A DNA stretch of 64,000 nucleotides from Pseudoips prasinana (lineage: Eukaryota; Arthropoda; Insecta; Lepidoptera; Nolidae), in contig OX621257.1 in the NCBI GenBank assembly GCA_951640165.1, positions 4,847,201-4,911,200 on the forward strand, given 5' to 3'. The position numbers and the translations under genes were made by a program. The notes under the pieces are model-generated. The model was not told the origin of the DNA and made no database searches. It saw only the letters and a list, made by a program, of their open reading frames with translations. Of this stretch, positions 21,955-33,269 are shown in pieces (position 1 is the stretch's first letter; every line of letters starts with the position of its first letter).

Positions 21955-22050
21955 AGTAATAGCACATATTATAGTGCACAAGAGTGTGTTGGGGCAGGAC
22001 ACTTTCTATTCCTCTTATAATCCGATGGGACGACTAGCGACACGAATACG
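21955..22050 (-). repeat. SINE-A fragment
   Basis: CATATTATAGTGCACAAGAG through CCGATGGGACGACTAGCGAC. It ends abruptly. Confidence 0.7.
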
Positions 22051-22147
22051 AGCTTGATATTTTTTTCTTATTTGTTTAGTTGATTATGTGTATTTTACTT
22101 TTTGAATAGCTTTAATATATAAATACAATATTTATAGATAAACCACA

Positions 22148-22198
22148 ATTTTGGTAAAACTCTTGTAAAACAAGAGATTTACCAAAGTTGTGGCATAT
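22148..22198. repeat. Imperfect hairpin
   Basis: CCACAATTTTGGTAAAACTC faces an inverse ending ACCAAAGTTGTGG around a short A-rich loop, with a few mismatches. Confidence 0.6.
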
Positions 22199-22274
22199 CT
22201 ATCCACCTACTGCAATTAGTTAATGTTCAGCTCCTATCGTTATAAGTATTTCATGTCACATGTATTCTTATATA

Positions 22275-22592
22275 ATAATAATGTCTTAATGAAGACTAGT
22301 CAATTGCGCAGGACATATTAGAGTGCACAAGTGTGTGCGCAAACACAGGGGCACTTTCTATTCCATCACTCTCATGATCCGATAGGACGAAGAAAGAGGT
22401 CAGGTACAGGACTGACGACTTCACGTGCTCTACGCGGCACGGGGGTGTATTACCTCCTCCAGACTTCGGGCTGACACTGAGAAATTTTTTTTTATGGAAA
22501 ATTCCCAAAATCACTTTTTGGCCCGACCCGGTGTTGAACCCAGGACCTCATTACCTGCGGTTGAACACGCTACCGCTAGACCAACGAGACAG
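22275..22592 (-). repeat. SINE-A, full copy
   Basis: The head at the high end includes CGCTACCGCTAGACCAACGA, and the body is complete with a ~25 bp deletion near the CGATAGGACGAAGAAAGAGG junction. Confidence 0.88.
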
Positions 22593-22801
22593 TTAATATA
22601 TTCTTATGGTGTACAATAAATGGTATCTTCTATCATACTTTCGTAGTAAAGTCACGTTTCTCATTCCTCAAGTTAATAAGCGCGTATTAAATCATAATTA
22701 TGATAAGTATAAATATCTAAGTGTATATTTTCTTTTAGTTATTTACCCGCTTTCTCCGATATTTGGAAACCGATGTTAATAATTCGGTTTTTTTTTTTAT
22801 A

Positions 22802-23196
22802 CAACAAGTAACGTAATTAACGCACACCCTCAAACACCTCAATTAGAATATTTTGTTATAATCATAATACATACACTGAATTTTTAATTTAACATGTATA
22901 TGCATTGTTATTTACTAGATTAGTTTCTTGGAATTAAGTTCATTTTTCTTTATTTTATATTGAATGATGGAATTTGTATGAATACAAATAAAACTGCGAT
23001 TTTAAAAGTCTTATTACTTTGACTTACGGTCCGTTCCAATTTGTTTTGACTGTACAGGGTTAATATGACAATAATTTACGAAGTGTTAATTATTTTGGAA
23101 TAAAAAATTACCTATACTAAAAATGATATAAATCGATTCAGTAAACGATTCTGAACAAACTATTTTCAGGATGTGCGTTAATTAAGTTACATGTTG
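22802..23196. mobile_element. MITE-1, copy A (395 bp, TA-flanked)
   Basis: TA target duplications (22800-22801 and 23197-23198) flank imperfect ~29 bp inverted ends: CAACAAGTAACGTAATTAAC with GCACACCCT on the left, and the inverse of CAACATGTAACTTAATTAAC with GCACATCCT on the right. There is no coding capacity. TA duplication and size suggest a non-autonomous Tc1/mariner-superfamily element, though no transposase match was made. Confidence 0.8.
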
Positions 23197-23214
23197 TATA
23201 TAAGATGGTGACTA

Positions 23215-23395
23215 ACTAGGTAGCAAATGGGTCACCTGATGGTAAGTGATCACAGCCGCCCATGTACAATCGCAACACCAGAGGAGTTAGCAGGTGCGAT
23301 GCCGGTCTTTAAAAAAGTCAAAATAGAAGCTCTGGCGACCTTACTTACACGCAGAAACACGACATTAAATTATTAATGTTATTATTAAGTGTTAT
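23215..23395 (+). repeat. Rep-H, internally deleted
   Basis: GGGTCACCTGATGGTAAGTG, ATCGCAACACCAGAGGAGTT and the 3' piece AATTATTAATGTTATTATTA are kept. The middle is shortened. Confidence 0.75.
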
Positions 23396-23734
23396 CAAGT
23401 ACTAAATAGCCGCGCAACGGTTATGACGTAGCTGCCTAGTTATAATAATATTTTTACACTGTGATTATTTATTTGATTAGTGATTATCATTTTATTAATT
23501 ACTATAATAATTTTACATCTTAAAACTATTAATAATCGATATAAGACTTTCAAATGGTTGTCACTGATAAACATATAAATAGGGTAGGAGAATTATTAAG
23601 GAGGCATTCTTTGTACGACGGTAGATGAGAACGTTACTCTGTTCGATTAAATATTGTGTGTGGAAAACATCTCGGAGTTTTAATGTGCAGAACCTACGAG
23701 TGCGTAATATAATTCAAAGTTTTCTGTAAGGTCT

Positions 23735-23940
23735 TCTTTCGAGCACGTAAAGCCGTTGTTCCTTTACCTGACCTCTTTTTAGTCGTGACGCAAGTTTTCT
23801 ATCGGATCATGAGAGTGATGGAATAGAAAGTGCCCATGTGTTTACGCACACAATTGTGCACTATGATATGTCCCGCGAATATGGGTAGTCTCCATTGAGA
23901 CTGGCCAGGAGGACATTGTTATTATAAGTCTAGTACCAGC
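23735..23940 (+). repeat. SINE-A, 3' fragment
   Basis: GAGCACGTAAAGCCGTTGTT, CGGATCATGAGAGTGATGGA and GTCTCCATTGAGACTGGCC. Confidence 0.75.
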
Positions 23941-24530
23941 ATGAAGGAGGCTTTCACTGTTCCATCGGAGAATAGAAACAAGCAGGGTTTTACCCGTCTA
24001 GCGAATATATTAACAAATTAAGTAACTCGCGCTAATGGGGACTCCTTTTCGGGTTCGAACCTCAGCCCAATTCAGTTACTGAAATAAATGTTCATTGAGT
24101 GTCGGTTTTTACGGATATCTTGTGCGTTTCGCGGGACGTTCGATGGAGTAACACTTAGGAATGGTAGGAAATAAAAACAGGGTAATTTTACTACGAAAAT
24201 ACAGTATTCTCGGTGATTCGAAATTACATAGAAAACCACATCGTTTATTTAACATTTATTATATTAAACTCATTTATTCCTCCTCGTATATTAAATAAAT
24301 AGGCTTCTCAATTAAATTAATAACATAAATAATTAAATCAATTGAATATTTACATTTGTATTCTTATACATTCTAATGCTTAATTAACCCGTTTATTTCT
24401 AGAGCAATTTTTACGGACATCGGACTAGCTACAACAACAGTCGAGATGCCCGTAATGTCTGGTTTAAGACGGTTCATCCAAAGTACAGAATGAATTTATA
24501 TTATATTATTATCATATGGCTAAATCATAA
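23941..24530. other. No gene seen
   Basis: AT-rich, no recognised family. Flanks the Tc1/mariner-type element. Confidence 0.45.
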
Positions 24531-24566
24531 TACACTCGAGAGCAATGAATCCGGGTCACTTAAAGA

Positions 24567-24641
24567 TTAAGCTGCTGTGTGACTCCGGCCGGTTTCCAGC
24601 ATTGTGAGAATTCTGGTGCATTCTTCAGGTGTAAGCGACAT
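24567..24641 (-). pseudogene. Transposase N-terminal remnant, 24 codons
   Basis: The minus-strand frame reads MSLTPEECTRILTMLETGRS then HTAA and stop. The pattern LTPEE..RI..MLE.GRSxxxAA is the first helix region of helix-turn-helix DNA-binding domains in Tc1/mariner and related transposases. The frame runs into the terminal inverted repeat and stops, so a deletion fused the 5' coding end to the opposite terminus. A longer open frame exists in another phase over the same bases and is not meaningful. Confidence 0.55.
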
Positions 24642-24921
24642 GATTGCAGCTTGAATAATAAATATTGAATACTATCAATAAAATTATAAGCCCACTTAAA
24701 TGACAGATTAGAGATAAATAAAAATGCAGTAATTTCGTAGTTCCATCTTCGAAAGTCACCCTTTATCAAATTAGATTTTTTAATGACATAATTTCAAAAT
24801 AACTAAGAATTTATAATATTTTTATTTTTATATACTGTGAACACGGGTCTCATCGCGATAAAGATTTAGGTAAATCATTCCCTTGGTTACCCGACGTTTC
24901 GGCATGGATTGCACCAGCCGG

Positions 24922-24967
24922 CAGTCGACCCGTGACCACGGCTGCAGCCGTGGTCACGGGTCGACTG
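24922..24967. repeat. 46 bp perfect palindrome
   Basis: The arm CAGTCGACCCGTGACCACGG with CTG is followed at once by its exact inverse, centred on CTGCAG. There is no spacer. Confidence 0.95.
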
Positions 24968-25156
24968 TTATAATATGAAAGTTATAATACCTCAATCTAA
25001 ATGAGTAGTTAATTGTCTATCAAACACATTTTATTTCATTAAGGTAGCCTTCTTAGTTTCAGAGATTTATAGGCTTTTATAAGTGACCCGGATTCATTGC
25101 TCTCGAGTGTAGTAAACTAAATGGGATAATGACACCAAAAACAAATACAATTTATC

Positions 25157-25325
25157 TTCTGTATCGTATGGGCGGTGCTTACCGTGGTATCAGACTTGTT
25201 CAAGGCACCAATAAAGCCTCTGACATGGCTGAGCGATTGTTGTTGGGACCGACAGTCTAATGTCTGTCACCCATCTATAGAATTAGCGCGTGCCTTGCTC
25301 GTTTAGCTCACCGAAAAATATGGTG
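25157..25325 (-). repeat. 5S-rRNA-like SINE, diverged
   Basis: On the minus strand GGTGAGCTAAACGAGCAAGG and CTATAGATGGGTGACAGACA are followed by the family 3' body GCCATGTCAGAGGCTTTA and ACCGCCCATACGA. Confidence 0.6.
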
Positions 25326-26345
25326 TATAATATTGGTACCGCCTCATTTAAAGTGAATAGTTTCGACGTGCCATTGTATCATGACTTCAACTGGTGACTT
25401 AATAATTAGCGGTCTATAATTATGGTACCGCCTCGGTTACATGTACCTTATAGGCCTTATAGAAATAGCCCCAATACTGTCAGCTATGTATGAACAGAGC
25501 AGAAAGGTTCTTGAGTGGCGACCACGAACCGGAAGACGCAGCGTGGGCAGGCCCCCTACAAGATGGACCGATGATCTTGTGCGGGTCGCTGGAAACAGCT
25601 GGATGCGAATAGCGTAAGACCGGCAATTGTGAAGATCGTTGGGGGAGGCCTTTGTCCAGCAGTGGACGTCTTTCGGCTGATATGATGATGTATGAACGGC
25701 TGCCTTTTAGGTACCAATATTATAGACAATATTATAGCGAAGAATGATACAGTGGCTCGTAAAACTGTTCACTTTGTTGTTTGAGGCGGTGTAATTATCT
25801 ATAATAATGGTACCTACCGCCTCGGTACCAACATTGTAGACATAACAATATTATATCTAACGTAATGGTAGAAGCCTTTTAGGTACCAATATTATAGACA
25901 TTCCTAATTACACATCATATCGAAACTGTACTGTTTATTTGAGGAGGTGCTATTGTCTGTAATTATGGTATCTACATTATAGACATTAACTATATCTTAC
26001 ATCTAAGAATTGGGACAATGTAATATCAAAACTATCAACTATGTATGGACAGCCGCCTTTTAGGTACCAATATTATAGAAAATAACAATATTTCACCCAT
26101 GACTTGAAAAATCATACAACATACACGTCCACTTTTTTTGAGGCGGTGATGATGGTACCACCTCGGTACCAATATTAGAGGCATAGACAATAACAAATTA
26201 AGAAATGACACAAGGAAATACCAAAACTGTCAACTATTTATGAACGGCTGCCTTTTAGGTACCAATATTAGAGACTAGGACTTTAGAAATGACACAATGA
26301 AACGTCTCAAATGGCCACTTCATTTGCGGCTCTGTACCATTAATA
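25320..26345. repeat. Degenerate tandem array with GGTACC cores (~170-200 bp units)
   Basis: The marker CCTTTTAGGTACCAATATTA places GGTACC at 25710, 25882, 26063 and 26259 (spacings 172, 181 and 196). A second marker, GGTACCGCCTCGG or a variant, alternates with it (about 25329, 25423, 25808, 26153). Each unit also has a CAACTATGTATGAACGGCTG-like block and TTTGAGGCGGTG. The array lies ~1 kb beyond the stop codon of the receptor and is interrupted by an RTE fragment at 25496. Confidence 0.85.
25496..25690 (+). mobile_element. RTE-like LINE 3' fragment with target duplication
   Basis: It is bounded by ATGTATGAAC at 25486-25495 and 25688-25697. The frame reads RKVLEWRPRTGRRSVGRPPT, then RWTDDLVRVAGNSWMRIA and stop, the C-terminus I associate with RTE-clade reverse transcriptases. 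The tail CAGCAGTGGACGTCTTTCGG with (GAT)n follows. It is 5'-truncated. Confidence 0.8.
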
Positions 26346-26864
26346 CCAGCATTTTATATTTACATTATAATATCATTGTTTGATAAATAATTATTATATA
26401 CTAACAAATCTAATATTAATTAACCATAATGATTATATGTGATATACTATGTACAATGTAAATAAAAAATAATAATAATAATAGAACACAAAATAGCTAT
26501 AACAACTTTGTATTCTGTGAATAAAGATTATTATGAATATCGTGGCTATATGAGAAAATAGTTTTTCATTAAACCAGTTATTAAACCAGGAATCTTTGGC
26601 TTTTAATATTTGGGACTATACTATGATAACCCGCTTAATTGAATGTTATCAATTTATATGATAACGCTATTTTAAACTACTCTAGTTAAATTTAAATTAA
26701 AACTACAAATATTAATGTAATACTGAACAATTAAAGAAATCAAATTCTAGACTAAAATTAAATAAATTCCGTCGTCAGATTGAAAACAAAAAGAGCTAAT
26801 AAACTACGTAATAAAATGCAAATATAAAAATTCAATAACCATTACGATTTATCTCAAAAATGGG
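26346..26864. other. No gene seen
   Basis: AT-rich. An AAT microsatellite lies near 26466-26485. Confidence 0.45.
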
Positions 26865-27040
26865 AAATCATAAATTTGATCGTCCGGCGGGTCTCGAATT
26901 AGCACCCTCTACTAATCAGGAGTAGGCGCTCTGCGTTGAGCTTTGAATAATACACACTGACAGATCAAACTTAGGATTCACTTGCTAACACCCCTTTGGA
27001 ATATGTAGGTGTTATCTATCGGCTTTGTTTTCTAGAAATC
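26865..27040 (-). repeat. SINE-F, tRNA-like
   Basis: On the minus strand AAAGCTCAACGCAGAGCGCC (A-box-like) precedes GCTAATTCGAGACCCGCC (B-box-like). A related fragment lies at 27140-27270, and other copies are at 30520 and 40610. The last retains the clearest boxes. Confidence 0.6.
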
Positions 27041-27114
27041 ATGGCCGACTGATATGTTGACAGTTGCAAGTGAAAGATCATATTATATTGAAAGCATCTT
27101 TCAAACTATTTAAT

Positions 27115-27120
27115 TTTATT
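27115..27120 (-). promoter_or_regulatory. Candidate poly(A) signal for the receptor
   Basis: TTTATT on the plus strand gives AATAAA on the minus strand, ~210 bp beyond the stop codon. It is only one of several possible in AT-rich sequence. Confidence 0.3.
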
Positions 27121-27328
27121 TGTATGGCATTATTCAATACAGGAAATGGGAAAAATCATAAATTTAATTGTCCAATGCTAAAAGAGCGAAAAACAATGGC
27201 AGATCAAATTTAGGATTCCCTTGCTAACACCCTTTCAGAAGATAGGTATAGGTGTAATCCATCGGCATGGTTTTCTGGAAAATTATCCTTCAAACAAAAT
27301 TAAATAATCTTAGAGAAAGAGGCTAATA

Positions 27329-28409
27329 TTACACAAAGCTTTCTGGAAAATCATTATCTACACTTTTAGACTTTTGAAATGCTACAACACAATCGACTTT
27401 AACCTTTTGGTACGCGATGGCTTTCTTTTCCTCGTCCATACTTCGTGCCTTAGCACTGTTAATAAGTACGCTACGTCTCAAAGAGTAAGCGCGACCTAAA
27501 CTGTCCACTTCACTATCTGACCTAATATTTTTACTATTGGAATGAACGATAAACTTCCCAATATCACCTCCCCTACAATCTGTACGATCAATTTTATGTT
27601 CTACGTCGATAACTTCGGATATTTCAATGTTTCCTTCGCTACTCTTTCTGTTTATTATAGGCGGCGTATTCGAACCAACTGGCGCTGAATGCTGCCTCAT
27701 AAAAGGTCTATTAGTAAAAATCCTATCAAATATACCCTTTTCAGCTTCATCATTTCTACTCTCTGTTTCGGTATCTGTCTTGTCTATACTGTTACGATGG
27801 CTGAACAACTTCTTCAAACTATTTGTAGTTCGAGTTAAACTACTGCTTGTAGTTGAGCCGTTTGTTATAGTTCTCGTGGCACGTCTGGACTTATCCACTA
27901 ATTTCTTCTTATAACATATACACACCCTACAAAAACCAATACGGAATTTCGATGACATTAAATTGTAAAGGATTGGATTGATAGCCGAATTTATATACAA
28001 CATAACCCTCGCGAAGTAAAGAATATTATACCACTTCTCCGGGCTTACATCGTCGTATAATTCTGCAGGTGTGATTATAATCCATAAAGTTAACGCTCTA
28101 TAAGGCATTAGACAGAGGAAGAAGCATAAAACGACGGTACCAAGCATTAATATCACTTGTTTTCTTGCTCTAGCATTATACGGATCAACTGTCTTATTCA
28201 TAACGACTTTGGACGCTGCTGTGATTAAATTTTTGGCTATGACGCTGTATAATACTATAAGAATGATTAGAGGTAGAATATAGAGGAGTATGATGATGGC
28301 GATGAAGAATGTGATTGGCCAGAAGGTGACTGCTAGAGTGAGGCACTGGGAATAACTGGTCCCGTCGATCCGAGTGACAGTCTGATGCTCTGCAATTGCC
28401 AGGATAGGG
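27329..28409 (-). CDS. Neuropeptide G-protein-coupled receptor, last exon (ecdysis-triggering hormone receptor-like)
   Basis: This exon encodes 359 residues after a splice acceptor (TTCTATTTCAG ending at 28410; one base completes the split codon). It begins in the second extracellular loop, with a conserved Cys in YSQCLTLA. TM5 follows (WPITFFIAIIILLYILPLII). TM6 is QVILMLGTVVLCFFLCLMPY and TM7 is NILYFARVMLYINSAINPIL, carrying the NPxxY motif as NPILY. The cytoplasmic tail is ~200 residues, with a Cys cluster after helix 8 (possible palmitoylation) and many Ser/Thr. The LCLMPYRALTLW stretch and the NLMSSKFR after TM7 fit the insect ecdysis-triggering hormone receptor, a Gq-coupled receptor that starts ecdysis behaviour. 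Thyrotropin-releasing-hormone-receptor-like and other peptide receptors remain possible. In insects that gene uses alternative 3' exons starting near this loop, so this may be one of two. No second version was seen. Confidence 0.72.
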
Positions 28410-30519
28410 CTGAAATAGAAAATAATAACAAAAATAATACTAATGTTAAAGCATTACGGTCTAGAGTGCTTAGTACGAGTTCGTTTGATTAAGGAAACTG
28501 TCCTACAGTCAATTGGAATGAAGCGATATGATTGGTTGCTTTTTTTTGATAACATTTACATTCTACCGATCACATCGCTACATGCTAAAGGTACAAGATA
28601 GTTTCAAGTATAGTTTTTACTATATTTTATGTCATCGAAACTAAGCACCCTAAAGTAACTACTGATGATGTCGCAACGTAAAATATATCTACAGACAAAA
28701 CAAAATCTATTAAATAAAATGAAAGTCTGAATATAATAATGAGGTGTCATATTCATCATATTTATGCAACAAAACTAACCTACATACCGTCAAATTATGT
28801 CCAGTGAATAACTGTAAATCATAAAGACGTTTATGATATGCAATTTCCTGAGAATAAAACAGTTGTCTCGTTATAATCATGGGCCTATTATTAAATGTTG
28901 CGTTTTATACTATATTCAACTATTTATAAGTCTCTTAACTCATTTTGATGGGTGTCAAACTCATATTTTTATTTAATTAATCGCTACTTTTATTTAAAGC
29001 TTTGCCGCTACTATTATGCAAATTGGTTTTGCTATCTTATGAATTAAATTATCGGCGGTTTATTTCTTATGTTAAAGTTAGTTTTTACGGTGATTTGTTT
29101 GGAATAATGTCTGTGTATTTATTTTTAGAATGGCAGGTCGAAAACAAAAGGGTTGATTTTCATGTGGGTTCATGTGCGCCTTTGTTTCTTTGGGTTTGAA
29201 CTTTTGTCAATTTTGAGCCGTAAATTGATGCACTGAGTATGTGTATACTTTGTGTTCGTTAATTGCTTTTAAAAATCTCCGTCTGAGTTTAAACTTAGTT
29301 TGCGGTGTGGGCGTTGTCTGGTTCAATTTGTTAAGACAATACTTAGACAATAATTAGATTTTTACGTTCAAGATACATATGTATTTACTAAGTTAAACAT
29401 AAATTATAATCCATAATAAATAGATTTTCTGTAAACACTCTTTGGACTGGTGGTACTCATGATTAGATATTATACAACGAGAAAATAAATACATTAACGC
29501 GATTTGACCTCACGTTTATATATTTTTATTATTTGGAACTAAATCCCGATCAGCTGAGTTGGGTTACAAATGTGTTGGACTAATTCTATAAATATAAATG
29601 TTGAATTTCTTATCACCTTCCAAATTTAAATTTGCAATCTTTTAAAGAAAATAAAAAGCACGTTATGTTATTTTTGTATCACTTTTACTAATGTATTCAA
29701 TTAAGCCATTTGTAATTTTAGGAATAAATTAATATTACTTTACCGTAAAAATATACATAAGTATTAATAATATGTGTAGTAATACAACTTTTTTCATTAA
29801 GCCATCTCAAAGCTACTAAATCACAACGGAAAATCTTAACATTTTGAAAATATATCTCGCCTTTTTTATTGAAATGTGTAATTCAAATCTTTTTGTATTT
29901 AACGAGTCAACTGACAAATGAAATTCATAATCATTACTACATTCTTATTCGACTCTAATTATAGATTACCTACGCTTAATTAGTAATCACGACAAAATAT
30001 CACTCAAAGTTTTTCCATTCCACTAAAATGAACGCCACTTTTGTTCGACTATTATTAAAAAAAATACGCACCATAAAGTTTTGGTCTTTTTTTGCCATTC
30101 CAAAACCCATTAACGAAAAAAATATTTAATAAAACTGTCCGACTTTTACGGATTGTTCAGTTAACCCGGTTTCCCCCGAGTTTATTGTTTTGGAATAATA
30201 GAATTGTTTTGGCGAGTAGAAAGTTGGTCGTTCAGAGTTGTTCCCAATTCGGTACGGTTAATGCCTCATCTATACGACAAATACGGAACATAAGTCGGAT
30301 TCCATAAAAGGCGCGATTAACCGATGATCGCTGATTCACTAAGTTTATTAAGTGACGTCAGAAAGAGAGGCACATCATTATTGATTTTATCTTGATTGTA
30401 TGGTGTTTTGTATGTATGTAACGCCATTTCTCTGTTATTATTAAACCAATTTTTTAAAATAATTATTTAAAGAAATTTACATTTATAGCATTATTCGCAA
30501 TGCAAAGCGTCAATGTAAT
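28410..30519 (-). other. Probable intron of the receptor gene
   Basis: It begins with the acceptor of the last exon. The sequence is AT-rich, has no repeats I recognise and no TM1-TM4 coding exon that I could find on the minus strand. Confidence 0.5.
30353..30360. promoter_or_regulatory. CRE-like palindrome TGACGTCA
   Basis: A perfect 8 bp CREB-type site in otherwise single-copy sequence. Function is unproven, since such 8-mers occur by chance. Confidence 0.2.
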
Positions 30520-30705
30520 CTCAAAAGTGGGAAATCATGAAATCATTTGTGTGTGTGTGTGTGTGTGTATGTGTGTCAACCAGCATTCTCAACCAATCCG
30601 TGGTAGGCGCTTTGCGTTAAGCTACGAACGATACACACTCACAGATCAAATTTATGATTCCATTGCTAAAATCCTTTCGGAGGATGTATGTACGTGTTAA
30701 CAATT
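30520..30705 (-). repeat. SINE-F copy with (GT)n
   Basis: It shares GTAGGCGCTTTGCGTTAAGC and ACACTCACAGATCAAATTTA with 26865-27040. A (GT)n microsatellite occupies about 30548-30578. Confidence 0.65.
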
Positions 30706-32664
30706 CTTTTTTAATCGACAAGAAATGCTTTTTATACGGCCAGATATAGAAAACGTCACAAAAAATGTTTTATGTTTTTGAACCGACTTTAAAACAACGT
30801 TATCAATTTGTATGTGTGTTACATTGTTTTTCCGTTTTCGTTCAATTGATACCTTTTTAGATTGCAACATTTTCAATTTAGATTGCAACATGCAATGGTT
30901 TATTGAAAATGTCCGAAATTTTCTTTGATTTTTATTCAGCAGCTTAAAGTCACGTTATTAATATTTTGCTCACAAAAGCGATACTTTTGCTAAACTTTAG
31001 TTTCAACACAAATGATTACCATAATATTTCAAAAGACGTGAATAGAATTTACGTTTTATTTTCATCTTGAAGCCTATGGATACATTTATTTTATGGTGGT
31101 ACGTAACGGCTACATGTAATTAATTGTACAATTTGGTGGAAAAATTCAAAAGAAACCTTTTTTCCGTCTCCAAAAACGTTCGTATTTGGAATTGGACATA
31201 ATTCATGAAGGCTTATATTCAGCCTTTTATTCCTGCAAAACCAATAATATAACACTCATATAGTTCAATAAGACAGTCCCAATCCAACGCTCTATTAAAT
31301 ACCTAAGATATATATACCTAACGCTCCACCTTAACTGTTGTTTTTATACGTACAGCTTATGAATACAATACTTACGCTAATGCTCATAAAAAAATGTGCA
31401 ATTTCGACTTAGTTTGTCACCCATCAAATTAAATGTTAAATATTTATCAATCCTGAATCGAAAATGGTATAATAGTCACCAACCAATTTAAAATTTTAAA
31501 TGTTGTAATAATAGTTAAAACAAATCCATTATGAACATATGCTATGTTTAAGAGTTAACTTTATATAAAAAATACAAGTTAACAATCGTAAGATATACTA
31601 GGTAGATTACCGAAAGAAAGAATTATCGAATGTAGGAAGCGAAAATAATAAACTTTTTATTTATGAAATCGACAATTGTTTTAATTATCTACGAAATATC
31701 ACTAACTAATTCAAAAGTCATTACATCTCTTTCTTATATAAATCTTATGAAAAGGACAACACTTTTAGACTGCAAATCTTGTAAAATTCCACAGATCAGA
31801 TGAATCGAAAATTAACCTGACGTTTCTTTCTCTCCAGTGTATTTTCTCTAAATAAACGATATTTAGTTTGCCCGTCCTTTTCATAAGAAATACGTTCTAT
31901 TCAAATCATTTGAATTTGTGATGATTAGAATCATGACTAATGGAGACATTGATATCGTAAATAGCTCATTAATATTTTCCATTCATTCTATACATCTACG
32001 AAGGTGAACGTATGAATGAACGAATATCAAAAAATCTTAAAAGAAAATTTCAAGGACATATGACACATATGCCCACACTCGTATTAAAATAAGAATAATT
32101 CAATGTATTTATGAATAAAATTTACAGGAAAATAACATAATAACAAAGAAACTAAATAAACTTATGAATATACATAACTAACTACATTAGAAAGAAAAAC
32201 TAAATCTATGAAAAAGTCAATTATATCCATAAATAAATAATAACTACAGATGGCGTCGTAGTAGTCCTCCAAATCGAGGCCATAAATAAAAATAATATAA
32301 ATAAAATATTTAAAATTCACACATAACACACACACAATAAAGACACATGATATGATAGTGGCAAAAATACGTCAAAAGCCGTGAACACCAACAAATAAAG
32401 CAGAATGTATACACAGCTATCAAACATTAAAATGTAAAGGAAAATTCATACCAACCTTGTTATTCAAAGGGTTTGGCGTTATTTATCTGCGTTCGTGCTT
32501 GGAAATGATGAAAGGAGTCGTTCAAATATTTGGTAATATTTTTTACGATACGGCGCCATCTTGGTTTTCCGCTTTCATTGAGATTCGGTGTTTAAACCAA
32601 AAGTTAACTCAGTTAGATACCGCTAGTCAATTGTTTTATATTTTGTTATTTTATTAGTATTTAT
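30706..32664. other. Single-copy AT-rich stretch; possible 5' leader at 32440-32640
   Basis: No repeats or coding exons were recognised. The part at 32440-32640 is less AT-rich. On the minus strand it offers a TATAAAA-like box near 32641 and a donor-like CAAG/GTTGGTATG near 32455, compatible with a non-coding first exon of the receptor. That reading is weak. Confidence 0.25.
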
Positions 32665-32990
32665 AAATACAAATAAAAAAAAGGTTTTTATTCACGTAGA
32701 CTTTAAAAAAGCGCTTGTAAATTGTCAGAACATGTTTGTAGTAATATAGTTAAGTACTTACACATAATTATTTCTAGTTACATATATTTAGATATTTAGG
32801 TACACTGAATGTTAAAACATTTATAAAATTTATTTTATAATAGTATGATATTTAGCTAGCTTGTATTAAGTTATTGTCAAAGAGATTATGTTTAGGTTTA
32901 ATTATCGAAATTTATAGATTAACCTATAATTTACTACATATTGTCTGAATGGTTCTGTCTATATTAAGGTACGAATTCAATATTATTATT
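32665..32990 (-). repeat. LINE 3' end (ACGTGAATAAAA-tail family), longest copy
   Basis: From GTTTTTATTCACGTAGACTT through TAGCTAGCTTGTATTAAGTT to ATTGTCTGAATGGTTCTGTC. Untranslated only. Confidence 0.75.
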
Positions 32991-33064
32991 ACTATATATA
33001 CATAATGGTTTCATTCAACTCGTAGACTAAACTCAAAGGATGTCAATTCTTGATAATAAATTGA

Positions 33065-33265
33065 TCACGTCATCAGCCTGATATCGTCCACTGCTGGACA
33101 TAAGCCTCCCCCAAAAGTTACTTTTAACATTGCTATTTGGTGGGACTAGCCGTAGTCACCGAGTTGGCTAAAGCAATTAGGTGGTACATAGTAAACAGAA
33201 GTCGCTGCTGCCCGATTATCAGTTGTATCCCTTAGTCGCCTTTTACGGCACCCACGAGATGATAT
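33065..33265 (-). repeat. RTE-tailed SINE, old copy
   Basis: GTCCACTGCTGGACATAAGC and CACCCACGAGATGATATGGG remain. The middle is diverged. Confidence 0.65.
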
Positions 33266-33269
33266 GGGG

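Larger units (their letters stand above)
24533..25109 (-). mobile_element. Deleted Tc1/mariner-type element (577 bp)
   Basis: TA target duplications at 24531-24532 and 25110-25111 flank perfect 29 bp inverted ends beginning CACTCGAGAGCAATGAATCC and continuing GGGTCACTT. Just inside the low-coordinate end, the minus strand carries the start of a transposase-like frame (24567-24641). The rest of the coding region is gone. The interior also holds a foreign-looking block with CGACGTTTCGGCATGG and a 46 bp perfect palindrome. Confidence 0.85.

Noticed and set aside
24560..24769. 69-codon minus-strand frame as a gene
   Set aside because: It overlaps the transposase remnant in another phase and runs into the terminal inverted repeat.
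27627..27914. Plus-strand 95-codon frame
   Set aside because: Antisense shadow of the receptor tail.
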